From Brachynemurus nebulosus (taxonomy: Eukaryota > Arthropoda > Insecta > Neuroptera > Myrmeleontidae), in the NCBI GenBank assembly GCA_035578155.1, contig JAPWDM010000002.1:39454811-39518810 (forward strand): 64,000 nt of DNA. Reading direction: 5' to 3'. A model generated the notes under the pieces. That model was given only the letters and a program-made list of their open reading frames with translations, did not search any database and was not told where the DNA came from. The position numbers were made by a program, and so were the translations under genes. The stretch's first letter is position 1. Each line of letters opens with the position of its first letter. Below are positions 1-11,597 of this stretch, one piece after another.

Positions 1-299
1 AATAATTAATAAATTGAAGCAGAAAATGAAATTAGTTGAAAAATTTTCTTGGAAAATGAAAATAAAAAAAACATAGCACTTTGGTATAACGTGATTCATT
101 AGAAAAAATTATCAATTTTAACATAGAACTTTGATACATAATATAAAGTATAAATTTTTCTTACGAAAATAAATAAATATGTCAATATTCTTAAAAATAA
201 ATCGTCTTTACTTAGTTTAGACTTATTATTATCATTATTCTCTGTATTTTCCATTTTTGTTAAGTATTTATTGTGGCAATCTATCGTCAACACTAACAT
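1..299. other. AT-rich sequence, no feature recognised
   Basis: Low-complexity AT-rich sequence before the palindromic element that starts near 306. I see no coding signal or repeat boundary. Confidence 0.5.
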
Positions 300-305
300 G
301 TAACT

Positions 306-1750
306 AACAAGTAAAGGTTCCGAGGCCGAACCTATCGATTTTGATGAAACTTAAATAATATGTAGAACACTAAAAACTAAGGGACACGTATTTTTTTATC
401 TGCGGAAAAGGGGTTTGAAGGGACGAAATCGCCCTTCAAAAATTGGGGTAAAAATTTATTTTTACAAATATCTCGAAAACAGTAAGAGGCAAAGCAAAAA
501 TTTAAATTGGCGATATTGCTCTTTTTTAAAAAGCTATCTATTGATATGCAATTTGTTCAATTTACATCAACAGGGGTGGTTGGGGGTTAATTTTGCAAAA
601 AGGGGGTGAAAATTAAACAATATAAAAATTTTGTTTACAGATTTGAAATCTACGTCAAAAAATCTAATTGACCTGTTTTTGCTCAATATCCTAATATTAA
701 GTCTAGGGGTAGTTAACTAGGGGGTGACTGTGTCGAATAGTCGTACTACTTGGGTAGTTTAAGAAGTTTTTCTCCATGGAAAATAGTTTAAGACATTTAA
801 AATAACGTAGAAATGAAATTTTCGATTTCAAAATTCAGTTTGAGCAACACTGGAGAGGGGGTGAGTCACCCTCTTAAATTATATAGGTACTAGTTTACTA
901 ACACTCATTTTTACTATTAACACACTGACAGTGGGTAATAATGTCATGTAAGGTTTTTATAAGGTTTGTTTTTTAATGGACATTATAGTTTTCGTTATCG
1001 AAAATTATCGATACCAAAAGTAACGATATTTTGAAAATGAATGGAAACCTAATAAAAACCTTACATACGATAGTCAAACTTCAGAACCACTTATTGTGAC
1101 ATTAGTACTCACTGTCAGTGTGTTAATAGTAAAAATGAGTGTATGTAAACAAGTATGTAATTTAAGAGGGTGATTCACCCCCTCTCCAGTGAATTTTGAA
1201 ACCGACAATTTCATTTCTACGTTATTCTAATTGTCTTGAACTATTTTCTATGAAGAAGAACTTCTTGAACTACCCAAGTAGCACAGCTATTCGACACAGT
1301 CATCCCCTTGTTAACTACCCCTAGACTTAATATTAGGACATTGAGCAAAAACGAGTCAATTAGATTTTTTGACGTAGGTTTCAAATTTGTAAACAAAATT
1401 TTTACATTGTTTATTTTTCACCCCCTTTTTGCAAAATTAACCCCCAACCACCCCTGCTGATGTAAATTGAGCAAATTGCATATCAATAGATAGCTCTTTA
1501 AAAAAGAGCAATATCGTCAGTTTAAACTGTTGCTCGATCTCTTACTGTTTTCGAGATATTTGTAAAATTAAATTTTTACCCCAATTTTTGAAGGGCGATT
1601 TCATCCCTTCAAACCGTTTTTCCGCAAATAAAAAAAATACGTGTTCCTTAGTTTTTAGTGTTCTACAAGTTTGTGGAACTTGCAGAACACTAAAAACTCT
1701 TGTTCTAAGTTTCATCAAAATCGATAGGTCCGGCCTCGGGACGTTTACTT
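306..1750. mobile_element. Large foldback element (about 700-bp arms)
   Basis: The two halves are imperfect inverted complements around a centre near 1010. Matching blocks include GAGGCCGAACCTATCG near 321 with its complement near 1722-1737, AGAACACTAAAAACTAAGG near 363 with its complement near 1650, and TCACCCTCTTAAATTATA near 865 with its complement near 1160. Arms are about 700 bp with only a short spacer. A 6-bp direct repeat GTAACT lies at 300-305 and 1751-1756 and may be the target-site duplication. No ORF or transposase motif was found. It is probably a non-autonomous foldback DNA element; its superfamily is unclear. Confidence 0.75.
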
Positions 1751-1756
1751 GTAACT

Positions 1757-2523
1757 GACAATAATAAAAAAAAACATATTATGGACGTTATGGACACCCA
1801 ACACAACCAACACAATATTTGTTGTATATGTTGTATTTAATAATAATATGTATAAAACTTCCAAAAAAGCAGATATAGACAAATTACAGTGTATCAAAAT
1901 ACTATGTGAAACAATTAACAAATTAAACGAAAAAATAATTTAGAACATCCAAGTTCTATGTGAAACATAGAACTTTTAATAAAATTATTTGTACTTTTAG
2001 CAGATGGAATTTTGATGTTTTGTTGATTTCTACCGGACTTTAAGGAATTTTGATTAAATTTAAATTTATATAGGTAGACAATAAAGTGGAGAACGCAAAT
2101 ATGTGAAAAAGTGCAAATCTCAAAAAAGTCGACATAGTACAGTGTTACACTAAGCTCGCGATATGTCCAAGTCGTAAGTGTACATAGTTATACATTTCGA
2201 TTGAATGAATCCTGTAGGAGTGAACAATCCTGCAGGCATATAGTGGTAGTAACCATCATAACAACCAACAACTACTAACCATCACGTCTGTTTCTCAAAC
2301 TTTATAAAGAAGATATTATTTTATAATACTTATGGATTACATTTCATAAATGGACTACCACTGATTTTTAGTTTGTTAAAAAAAAAAAGGAAAAAAAAGC
2401 TTTTCTCTGCTTGGTATTATTTTGCGGTGGTCCGATTTTTCGTAGAAAGATATAAATAAAATTGGTTTTTCTATTTTGTTTTTAAGGTTTCATCGTTAAA
2501 ACCATGTTACAAACCCTTATTTA
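1757..2523. other. Intergenic or intronic spacer, nothing recognised
   Basis: AT-rich sequence with no exon, RNA gene or clear repeat. Confidence 0.4.
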
Positions 2524-2525
2524 TA

Positions 2526-3923
2526 GACTAGCAACTTGTCCCTAAAATAATGCTCAGAAATTGAAAAAAGTAACCACGAGCGTTCTAGTGGCTGGTTATA
2601 CCACTTTTTTTTTATTAACACTATGAGGCCCGAGCACTTTCATAGTAAATTTCCCCGGAAGCCGGCAATATTTAAAAAAAAAAACTATATAAACAAATAC
2701 ATAAAATAAAATGATTCAAACACACAACACAGTTCCACACGTATGTATGTGTAAAACTGTAAACAGACGTACTACGTGATACGTACATACATACTACATT
2801 ACACTGGCATTCAAATCAATTTTATTTAAAAATATAAATTATATTTTTTATGTATTTTTTGTTTATCTTAACACTATGAGGCCCGAGCACTTTCATAGTA
2901 AACTTCCCCGGAAGCCGGCAATATTTAAAAAAAAACTTTATACATATCAACAAATACATAAAATAAAATACATAATTCAAACACTGAAATAGATTCAACA
3001 CAGTTCAACATGTATGTGTAAAACTGTAAACATACGTACATACTACATATACACTGACATTCAAATCAATTTTATGTATTTAAAAATATAAATTATATTT
3101 TTTATGTATTTTTTGTTTATCTTAAAATTTTTTATACATTAGAAAGCATAGAAACGAAACGAGTAGTGTGTGTTGGTATGTATTTGTGTGAATAGGAACA
3201 CATCCGTGTGATGAATGACGGTAAATATCGTAAACGTCGCACACATAATGCGTAACCAACTAATCAATTAATCATTGATCGTGGTCGGCCTCTGGGGATG
3301 TTTTGTTTGGTTTCGGATGCCGAAGCCGTGGGACTGAAAGTGTTAAAATTTTTTATACATAGAAACCAAGAGAGTAGTGTTTGTTGGTATGTATGTGTTT
3401 GTGTGAATGGGAACACATCCGTGTGATGAAGAATGATAAACATGATAAACATCGCACACATACTGAGTAATCAACTAATCAATTAATCATTGATCGCGGT
3501 CGGCCTCTGAGGAAGTTTTGTTTGGTTTCGGATGCCGAAGCCGTGGGACTGAAAGTGTTAATACAAATAATTTTGACAATAGTATTCTTATAAATATTTA
3601 AGTCTACGTATTCGTTTTATTAAAATATATATTATATTGTCAATCGGTTTTCCTTTTTTTCTAAAGAAATGTGCTGTATTCATTTATTTTGTATATTAGT
3701 GATTCTATTGATTATTACTAATACAAAATTTTACATATAACTTACTAATTATTTTCATTAATCCTACTTTTTGTAGTCACACTGGCGGCATTTAATAAAA
3801 AAATTGAATTCGAACTTTTTATTCCTTTTTAAATTTTGAATCGATTGCAAAAAAAAAAATCAGTCTCTAGAACGCTCGTGGTTACTTTTTGTTAAAAATT
3901 AGGAATAAATCCCTAATCTAGTC
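2526..3923. mobile_element. TA-type inverted-repeat element, copy 1 (interrupted)
   Basis: It shares ends and interior with the compact copy at 60352-60859. Left end GACTAGCAACTTGTCCCTA leads into CCACGAGCGTTCTAGTGGCTG; the inverted counterpart is near 3865-3923. The interior block with TATTCTTATAAATATTTAAG near 3584 also matches the other copy. A TA precedes the left end; the right TSD is not preserved. A second element (2619-3557) sits inside, explaining the extra length. Confidence 0.7.
2619..3557. mobile_element. TTAA-flanked element with internal duplications
   Basis: TTAA flanks both ends (2615-2618 and 3558-3561). The ends CACTATGAGGCCC and CACTTTCAGTCCC (reverse strand) match at about 10 of 13 positions. 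Inside, a ~250-bp unit starting CACTATGAGGCCCGAGCAC occurs at about 2619 and 2873, and a ~215-bp unit with GTGTGTTGGTATGTAT-like and TCGGATGCCGAAGCCGTGGG sequence ends at about 3340 and 3557. It is a non-autonomous element grown by tandem duplication and inserted into the host element at 2526-3923. Confidence 0.75.
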
Positions 3924-4590
3924 ACAACCTTATAATTAATATCTTTGGATCTGCAAAGATTAAATTTTTCATGTACGTGCTACAGGTAAAAATCTTACAA
4001 AGAAACCACAAGAAGTCAAAAATTCAAAATGATAGCGATTTCAGAAAAGTGATAGCGACAACGAATTAATTTTTCTGATTTTTTATTCTTTTTTACGAAT
4101 TTGAACATTTACAGTAATAATTGTATCCTCAAGGTCTACATATAAAGCAAATCACTGTAAAGAATTTTAAACAAATTTTTTTTTTTTATGTAAAAGATTC
4201 TTTGTTGTAAATCTTCTTTAATTATAAATTTATTAGTTATTTATTTATTGTTTATATTTTAAATTATGGAATATCAATAGCCTTTTTGTTGATAATTATC
4301 TTTTGCGTACAGTACGATACAAAAATAGTAATCTAATCGAATCATTCGTTAGAAAGGGTAACAAAAGGCCATTGTTTAGATATAAAACTTTGTTTCCTGT
4401 CAAGTAGACTATGAGTTCGAAACTAATCAAGACAGATATATCAATTCACAAATTATCTAATGTTATTAAAATGGTTCTAAAATATAATAAAGTGGCTCTT
4501 ATTTTGCTATGAGTATTATCTTATTTTGTTGTCTTTTAACTTGCTATTAAACATAAAACTTAAGAGAAAAAAAGATAAGAATGATTTGAG
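3924..4590. other. AT-rich spacer, nothing recognised
   Basis: No exon, RNA or repeat boundary that I can support. Confidence 0.4.
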
Positions 4591-4594
4591 GCCC

Positions 4595-5760
4595 CTCTAA
4601 AATAATGAATAAGGTGGGTGGACCATGGAAGGCCACTCTAACGATTAAACATGTTTTATTCGTTTATTTACTGGATAAATGCAGGAAATAAATTATTAAG
4701 TAATACTTTGTTTTATTGTGTACCATATAAATCACTTTTTTTAACCTAGCTTTAATCACTATTTGTTAAACTTAAGTTTTCTTAAGCTCTTCCAAATGGC
4801 CTTGCAAGGAACACGGCTCCAAACAAGGCCAATATTATACATCAGCCGTTCAACTTAAAAATAGAGTTGTAACAATTAATATATCCGCTTTTACTAAAAC
4901 TACATAATAAGCTCTAAGTGAAGCATTAAATGCTCAATATATTTTTATCTTCTATAAAAAATTTAACGAAAATTACTTGAACACCATCGTATAACTAAGA
5001 ATATATTAATGGAAATTATTTAAAAATAGTAGTAATGAGCATTGTATTGATATCAAATAACTTGCCAATGCGTTTTATAATGAAATTAAAAACTTTTTTT
5101 TTACCTAAAATGGCCTTCTTATGGGTCTGTTTTTTGTAAGGCCACAATGTTCCTAAGAAGGCCAAAGTAACAATTATCTATGACTTTTTGATATTAATTA
5201 TAAATAAAATAATAGACACTAACAGACTGAGTACTGTAATTATCACAAACTTATCATGGCATATAGTCAGTCTTCTAGTCAGGAATGTTCAAAATCAACG
5301 TTCGTAGATGTTCCTTTTAAGGCCGATGTACCCTAGCAAGGCCAACCGTCAACTTTTTGATTGGCTGTATAAGGAACCACCGGCTTTCCTAGCAACACAA
5401 ACAATATTTTAACTTATATCGAGGCAAAACTATTTTTCTTCCCTTTAGTACCATAAACATATCCTTATACGACAATTTACAGTACAAAAATATGAGATAA
5501 TAATAGGTTATTTAACTAAAAACTTACGTTTTGTTGTACGCGCGAATAATAATTGTAACGTTGACGACCGGACTCTACGAAGAGTGAGGTCGCACTGTTG
5601 CAATAACGGCGCGAGGGACTCGTCACCGCGTCTGTGGTCTTGAGTTTGATGGATCTTAGTGTATGTAGAAGGAATATGTCTTTACATGTCAATAACTACG
5701 ACTTTTTAATAGTTGGTCTTCTAAGAAGCATGGCCTTTCATGATACATCCACCTTAATTG
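4595..5760. repeat. Region with iterated AAGGCCA motif
   Basis: AAGGCCA or its complement TGGCCTT recurs at about 4629, 4797, 4836, 5110, 5139, 5158, 5336 and 5728, with a related AAGGCCG near 5320. Sites occur on both strands at irregular spacing, while the rest is ordinary AT-rich sequence. This matches the iterated-motif layout of elements with fixed ends elsewhere in the window, so it is likely a non-autonomous transposon whose ends I could not define. Confidence 0.45.
5527..5640 (-). other. CpG-rich patch with a splice-donor-like edge
   Basis: About 110 bp with many CpG dinucleotides (GTACGCGCGAATAATAATTG, CAATAACGGCGCGAGGG) stand out from the AT-rich surroundings. Read on the minus strand it ends in CAACAAAAC followed by GTAAGTTT, a consensus donor. 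This could be a non-coding first exon of a minus-strand gene, or simply part of the surrounding repeat. No supporting ORF or promoter motif is firm. Confidence 0.25.
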
Positions 5761-6064
5761 GATATCTTTCAATTAGATGTGAGAAGTCAGCATGGTGGAC
5801 AGTATGTAATATTGGTAAATGTTTTTGACTGTCCAAAAAAAAACACTTTCTTCATAATTTATCGCAATAAAAACATTAATTAGAATAAGCATCACGTGGG
5901 ATTTGTAGAGTTTTAAAATTTTTGTCCAGTGAATGAAAGAAACCGCTACATGTGCAAATAACCAAGTTTGAATCGATTAATTCTTTAAGTTACAGATAGT
6001 GTTAAAATAATACATATCTTTTTAAAATTTGTTTAATACAGTGCTCTAAACAAATTGGTCATTA

Positions 6065-6345
6065 ATGATGTAGGGTAGTGTCGTGTAAGACGGCGCACTT
6101 AACATTTAGGTGGCTATAAAAAAATAACAGAAAATGTTATAGAAGTAAATTGTATTTATTCTAGTACCTTAATGATTAGTTAACGCTGTGATAAGCGATT
6201 TTTATTATAAACTCAATACCGATCGAGTTCTTAAATAAAAAAAATTCACAAAATGGGAAATGTGCACTCTTACATGACTAGTCGTGTAAGAGTGCGCATT
6301 GAGGTCAGTAAGATGGCGCACTTATTAAAAAGCACGGAACTTAGC
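6065..6345. repeat. Iterated GTAAGANGGCGCACTT motif
   Basis: GTGTAAGACGGCGCACTT near 6085, GTGTAAGAGTGCGCATT near 6284 and AGTAAGATGGCGCACTT near 6307 are variants of one motif, with an inverted GTGCACTCTTACATGAC near 6261. Probably the ends or subterminal repeats of a non-autonomous element. Confidence 0.4.
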
Positions 6346-6520
6346 ACAAATCACATTTAAACAATCCCGCACCTACGTAACAGGAGAATTTATTATGTCA
6401 GCACTTCTTCGTTATTCTAAACTTTGATCGTAAGTAATGGTAGGTCGTAGTTAAAAAATAACGAAATTTTTGAAGGTTTAAGTGAAACAAGTTACGGGTA
6501 TTCCTAACGAGTAGAAGAGC

Positions 6521-6707
6521 TATGACAGTACGGCAGCACACTATGTCGTTAAAAGTATGGGAATACCCTGACCCAAGGTGTGCCCACACTTTTGACTCCG
6601 TACTATACTTAATGCTATAGTACACTACCATGTCAAAATTGCGGGTACACCTTGGGCCAGGGTGATCCCATACTTTTGACGACGTAGTGTGCCGCCATAT
6701 GGTCATA
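6521..6707. repeat. Near-perfect hairpin, 77-bp arms
   Basis: The arm 6521-6597 (starts CTATGACAGTACGGCAGCAC) is an inverted match of 6631-6707 (ends GCCGCCATATGGTCATAG), with a ~33-bp loop. Related sequences AACGAAATTTTTGAAGGTTT near 6459 and AAGAAATTTTTGAAGGCTTA near 6940 lie outside it as direct repeats. No ORF of interest; likely the core of a palindromic element. Confidence 0.65.
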
Positions 6708-7239
6708 GCTCTTTACTAAAACTTATTGCGATTGTTAAAACCTACTTTTCGCTATCGAAACTTATCGGTATCGAATTACTTATCTAAAATTGATTACAAC
6801 TGGTTAATTTAGGCTCCATTAGTCCAATTAATTGCGTCAGCAATAACACATTTAAAAAAAATTAATTTTCGTAACTTTTCGTAACGGAAAACTTATGATC
6901 GTAAATATCTAGTGAACGAGACGCCATAGCGAAAAAATAAAGAAATTTTTGAAGGCTTAAGGGAGGAGGGTTCTCCAGAACTTTCAAATTTTTCATTTTT
7001 AGGATTTCGTAGAAAAACTATCTACGAAATCCTTATGTCGTAGCATTTTAAACGTTCTAATGTGTGACCAATTTGCACTTCACGAACAATCCTGCTAATG
7101 ACAATTCCGCATTACTTTGCGGTAAAGGGGGTATTTTTCTTTATTTATAATAATAAAAAAAACATATTTAAACAAGTAATATATTCGTATTTACTGCTAG
7201 TTATTGCAAGTATTAATGTTGTAAATTTGCAAAGTATTG

Positions 7240-7701
7240 TAATGCTCAATGCGGAATTGTGTGTACATACTCAAAATGGTTTTTTTATTTTCCCATGGGA
7301 ATGAGACATTTTTTCGAAGTGAAAAGTATCTTAGATGTTGATCCAGATAAAAATTTATTATCACACCAAATTTCATTAAAATTCGTCCAGTAGTTTTTAC
7401 GTAATGTGTGTACAATATACATGCTCAAAATGGTTTTTCTATTTTCCTGTGGGAATGAGACATTTTCCCAGAATGAAAAATTTCTTAGATGTTCGCCCAG
7501 GTAATAAGTTATCATCACACCAAATTTCATTGAATTCCGTCCAGTAGTTTTTACGTGATGCATGAACAGACAGACGGACAAGAATTTTAAAAATCGCTGT
7601 TTTGATATCTACATCGATAACTATTTACAGTACCAGTACAATTTTCAAAAAATATTCCATGTACAGAAACGGTCTCGTTACAGTTTTATTATATGTGTAG
7701 A
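7240..7701 (-). mobile_element. Helitron-like repeat, copy 1 (3' truncated)
   Basis: On the minus strand it starts TCTACACATATAATAAAACT followed by GTAACGAGACC, matching the copies at 28897 and 52608. It then carries the CTGTCTGT tract and two tandem blocks with AAACTACTGGACG-like and TTTTGAGCATGT-like text. The 3' end is lost near 7240. Small ORFs here are only translations of the repeat. Confidence 0.6.
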
Positions 7702-8115
7702 TAACAAAATGAATAATACTGCAGTACAATAATGAATAATACCGAAACCCTAAATTAAGTAACTAAACAAACTGTAATTTAATAATATGTGGTTTAGTTC
7801 ATGAACACAAAAAATACTAAATTAAGTCCAAATTAAATGACTAACAGGTGTAGTACCGTCATTTGGAGTGGAATTGATAAAAAAAAATATATTTTGGTCT
7901 CAGTTTTATAGAAATAAAACACAATCGGAGCAAAATGGGTTTATATGTATAGACGATGGTAATACGGACCTTATTGCAAAATGTCGTTTCCTTACATGTC
8001 AAAACATAGTCTACAGGAAGCAAGCAAGCAAGCCATGAACAATCTCATACTCGTTATGGGGTGACATTGTTCACACGAATTCGCAGCCCTGAAAACTCAC
8101 TTTCTTCATTAAGAG

Positions 8116-8312
8116 CAGGCCCGACGAGAGGGTGGTGTAGCCGGGGTTACAGCCTCGCGGCCCGGGCTTAAGGAGGAAGTCCGTAACTGTCCGTAGAAGG
8201 CCAGAAAAAAAAGTTAAGGGCTTTTTTTTGTTCATCGCCAATTTTTTGGGAAGGAAAATTTTTTGAAAATACGGTTTTAGTCCCAGGGCCCGCCATTTTT
8301 TCCACGGCCCTA
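8116..8312. mobile_element. Short hAT-type element, 8-bp TSD ATTAAGAG
   Basis: Starts CAGGCCCGACGAGAGGG and ends CCACGGCCCTA, flanked by identical 8-mers ATTAAGAG at 8108-8115 and 8313-8320. The 8-bp TSD and CAGGCC start are typical of hAT elements. The interior is homologous to the copies at 8452-8625 and about 30910-31090. At 197 bp it cannot encode a transposase. Confidence 0.85.
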
Positions 8313-8451
8313 ATTAAGAGTATAAAAACTGTTTGACCACCATTTTTTTTAAATTTTCAAAAAAATTCTTATTGTAAAAAAGTTTCTTTGATGCTTGTAA
8401 TAAATTTTAACAGTTTTAAAGAGTATAAAACATGGTCAGATACATCGTATA

Positions 8452-8625
8452 CAGGCCCGACCAGAGGGCAGGATAGCCGGGGTTGCAGCCCCGGGGCCTG
8501 GGCAGAAAAATGGGGCCTGGGAAAAAGTAAGAACCTTTCTTTTGGCTTGTCGCTTATTTTTTGGGGGGATATTTTTAAGAGATGTGCTCTATTCCCGGGG
8601 CCCGTCATTTCTCTCTATGGCTCTG
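8452..8625. mobile_element. Short hAT-type element, 8-bp TSD ATCGTATA
   Basis: Starts CAGGCCCGACCAGAGGG and ends CTCTATGGCTCTG, flanked by ATCGTATA at 8444-8451 and 8626-8633. Same family as the neighbour 140 bp upstream and in the same orientation. Overlapping ORFs on both strands are spurious. Confidence 0.88.
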
Positions 8626-9087
8626 ATCGTATACGGCTATACGCAATTAATCTTTCAATACAATAAATGAATAATCTCACCCCATGTATATGATTAATCT
8701 TACCCCACGCAATAATATGTCCCATATGACAAAAAAAACTGAACTGATTATGTACAGCCAAGCACGTGATGGTTACAAAGCATCAACAATTATGTGTATT
8801 TTATTAAAATATAAAAACTGTGTTTAGATTTTGACTTATCAGATAAAGTTTTAAAAGTTCACTTTCACCCAAAAATACGACTTCTTTTAATACACTATAT
8901 TTTTTTTAAATATATGGAACTGCTGAACTTGACGTGTATAGGGTATTTTCAGCCATCTTATTTCTTCCATTATCGGTCGGTAAAATCGCATTCTAAACTA
9001 TAGTTCTGGCGCTATATTCAATTTAAAAAAATATGATCTAGTGAACAATCTCACCCCCGATTATCAATTTCACCCCAAATGACGGTA

Positions 9088-10336
9088 GTTAAATGCAACT
9101 ACTTGTCATTATAATTATTTTCTTCTTGATTTGAGACTGGCAAAAAAATCAGTAACAAAGATTTAACAGAAGTTTTTGTGAAAAGAAAATTAGGTGATTT
9201 AATTCAAATGGTTTAGGTAATTTAATTCAAACGTTTTATTATACGTCACAAAAACGTCAGTTAATTTAAATTTTCTTGTATTAACTTGGGGCCCCCTTTG
9301 GCTGGGGGCCCCGAGGCAATGCCCCTGCTACCCCAGCCTAGTTACGGGCCTGTCTGTTTACTCAGTTTTTTCTTAAAGTTACTTTTGTTTTAAGTGGTTG
9401 CATTTTTGTATATCTCTTAAATTACAAGAACTATCTTGATCTTGAAAGTTTTCAATTATTATGGTCTACGATAATTTTTGTAGCTGACTGTATTTTTAAT
9501 GAATAGTTTATTAGCTAGTAGTTAGCTATTTGATTGTGTCGATACGATCCATGATCTCATTGTAATAAGTTCGAGGAAAAATTCATCGTATAGCGCTGTT
9601 GATTGTTGGTTACTGATGTTAGCTATATAGCCTATACATATATATTAATCATTATTTGTTTTTCAAGTCCTGTTTTGCTTTTTCATTTTCATTTTCGTGA
9701 CGGTAAAAATAGCCAATTATGAAATGAGCACGTGCAAATTAATCTGATAAAATTATTTTCATTTTAAAAAATAAACGGAGATAAATAATGAAACTTATTA
9801 CACGTATCTCAGATAAATATACAGAATGTTTCAGTTTTGATAGTCTTTGGAGAATCCGCTTTTTTATTGTTCATCGCTAAGAAAAAAATCTGTTTTTACT
9901 TTTCATCTGGAGAAACTTTGCAACTGTGTTTACCTAATTTTGGCGTCATTTTGAAAAAAGGTAAGAAAAATTGTCCTGTTTTTTGACCTTCAGGCGTTAT
10001 AAAAAATCGAATTTTTTATTTTAATAGCTGATTCTAGATAGTTTTATAAAAAAAACATCATAATAAAGAGAATTCAAAAGTTTTAGTCCAGTCGGACATA
10101 TAGTTTTCTTTAAATCATTGGCACCGTTATTTTTTGGGTCTGTGACCTTGAACAGACTTACAGGGGCAGATGGCTGATCAAAACTAAAAAAAAATATGCT
10201 TAATTATATGTACTTTAAAGTCTTTGAGTATCGAAGAGATAGAGGGAGTACAGGATATATTCAATGTATATGAAAATGAAGCCAAAAAAAGGGTTAGAGT
10301 GTTGACTAATGTGGCGATTAAACAAGGTTTAATTTA
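9088..10336. other. AT-rich spacer with a hAT-type end
   Basis: Mostly AT-rich sequence without coding signal. At 9285-9352 a GC-rich block ends CTAGTTACGGGCCTG, resembling an inverted CAGGCCCG hAT terminus, but I find no partner end or TSD. Confidence 0.4.
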
Positions 10337-10399
10337 AAATTTTTCGTGTCTATGAAGCTAGCCCCGCCAAGTCATGACCCCGCGATCCCACTTAGGCTA

Positions 10400-11215
10400 T
10401 ATTTTTTTGCTATTTTTTTGCTATTTTTTTACCAACGAATTGATTTTTTTGCCACAACCGTTCCCGAGATAAAATGGGGGGGGCTGACTTAAGTCTGAAG
10501 TCAGCCCCGCCACCCCTATATCTCCGGACCTGGTGTACTTATTCAAATGAAATTTACGGGATATTTTTTTGCTATTTTTTTGCTATTTTTTTACCAAAGA
10601 ATTGATTTTTTTGCCGCAGCCGTTATCGAGATACAATGGTGGGGCTTACTTACATCTGAAGTCAGCCCCGCCACCCCTACATCTCCGGACCTGCTGCACT
10701 TATTTAAATAAAATTTACGGGATATTTTTTTGCTATTTTTTTGCTATTTTTTTACCAACGAATTAATTTTTTTGCCACAGCCGTTGCCAAGATACAATGA
10801 CGGAGCTGACTTAAGTCTGAAGTCAGCCCCGCCACCCCTATATCTCCGGACCTGATGTACTTACTCAAATGAAATTTACGGGATATTTTTTTGCTATTTT
10901 TTTGCTATTTTTTTACCAACGAATTAATTTTTTTGCCACAGCCGTTACCGAGATACAATGGCGGAGCTGACTTAAGTCTGAAGTCAGCCCCGCCATCCCT
11001 ATATCTCCGGACCTACTGTACTTATTCAAATGAAATTTACGGGATATCTTTTTGCTATTTTTTTGTTATTTTTTTTCCAACGAAAAAATTTTTTTGCCGC
11101 AGCCGTTACCGAGATATAATGGCGGGGCTGACTTAAATCTAAAACCGGTGTAACCACCACAATATCTCCGGATCTGTTGCACTTATCTAAATGAAATTTG
11201 CGGGATATTTTTTTA
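10400..11215. repeat. Left-arm tandem repeat array, about 5 x 160 bp
   Basis: Each unit contains TTTTTTTGCTATTTTTTTGC, a GCCACAGCCGTTACCGAGAT-type block, a hairpin GGGGCTGACTT-AAGTCTG-AAGTCAGCCCC, then TATCTCCGGACCTG and AATGAAATTTACGGGATA. Units begin near 10400, 10561, 10720, 10882 and 11041. The last unit is more divergent and lacks the hairpin's second arm. The ORFs seen here are repeat translations. Confidence 0.9.
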
Positions 11216-11597
11216 CTAATTAGTCGCTATTCTAACAGTTGATTTGGCATTGCGAATTCCACTCCCTTGTATGCTGTACTCCACTCCCGTAAAGTATTAT
11301 TATAAGCTTTTAGTAAAACTATCCGGCCTTATCTGAAAATCGATTCTCGAATACTTACCGATATCTAGTTATGCTGAAATTTTGCACAAACCTTTGATTT
11401 TAATGGCAGTACAAAGTTGTGCTTTCGGTATTATGGTGGATTCAAACATGGTGGCCATTACGGCAAATGACTGATTACCTCTTTTGCAACTCTCTTAATA
11501 TGGATATCAAATGAAAGGGTGTTACAAGTAGAATACAATTATTTATGTGCCGTCATTTCAAATTCAATATGGTAGGCACCACAAGATGGCGGATTAA

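Larger units (their letters stand above)
7856..9085. mobile_element. TA-flanked element with iterated TCACCCC motif
   Basis: Ends CCGTCATTTGGAGTGGAATT (7856) and, on the reverse strand from 9085, CCGTCATTTGGGGTGAAATT are inverted repeats of about 24 bp, each bordered by TA (7854-7855; 9086-9087). TCTCACCCC, TCTTACCCCA, GGGGTGACATT and related forms recur near 8057, 8673, 8699, 9048 and 9070. It is non-autonomous, probably of the TA-targeting IS630/Tc1/mariner group. Two small hAT-type elements are nested in it, which explains part of its length. Confidence 0.8.

Noticed and set aside
8369..8666. Overlapping ORFs on both strands with GC-rich text
   Set aside because: They are translations of the short hAT element at 8452-8625.
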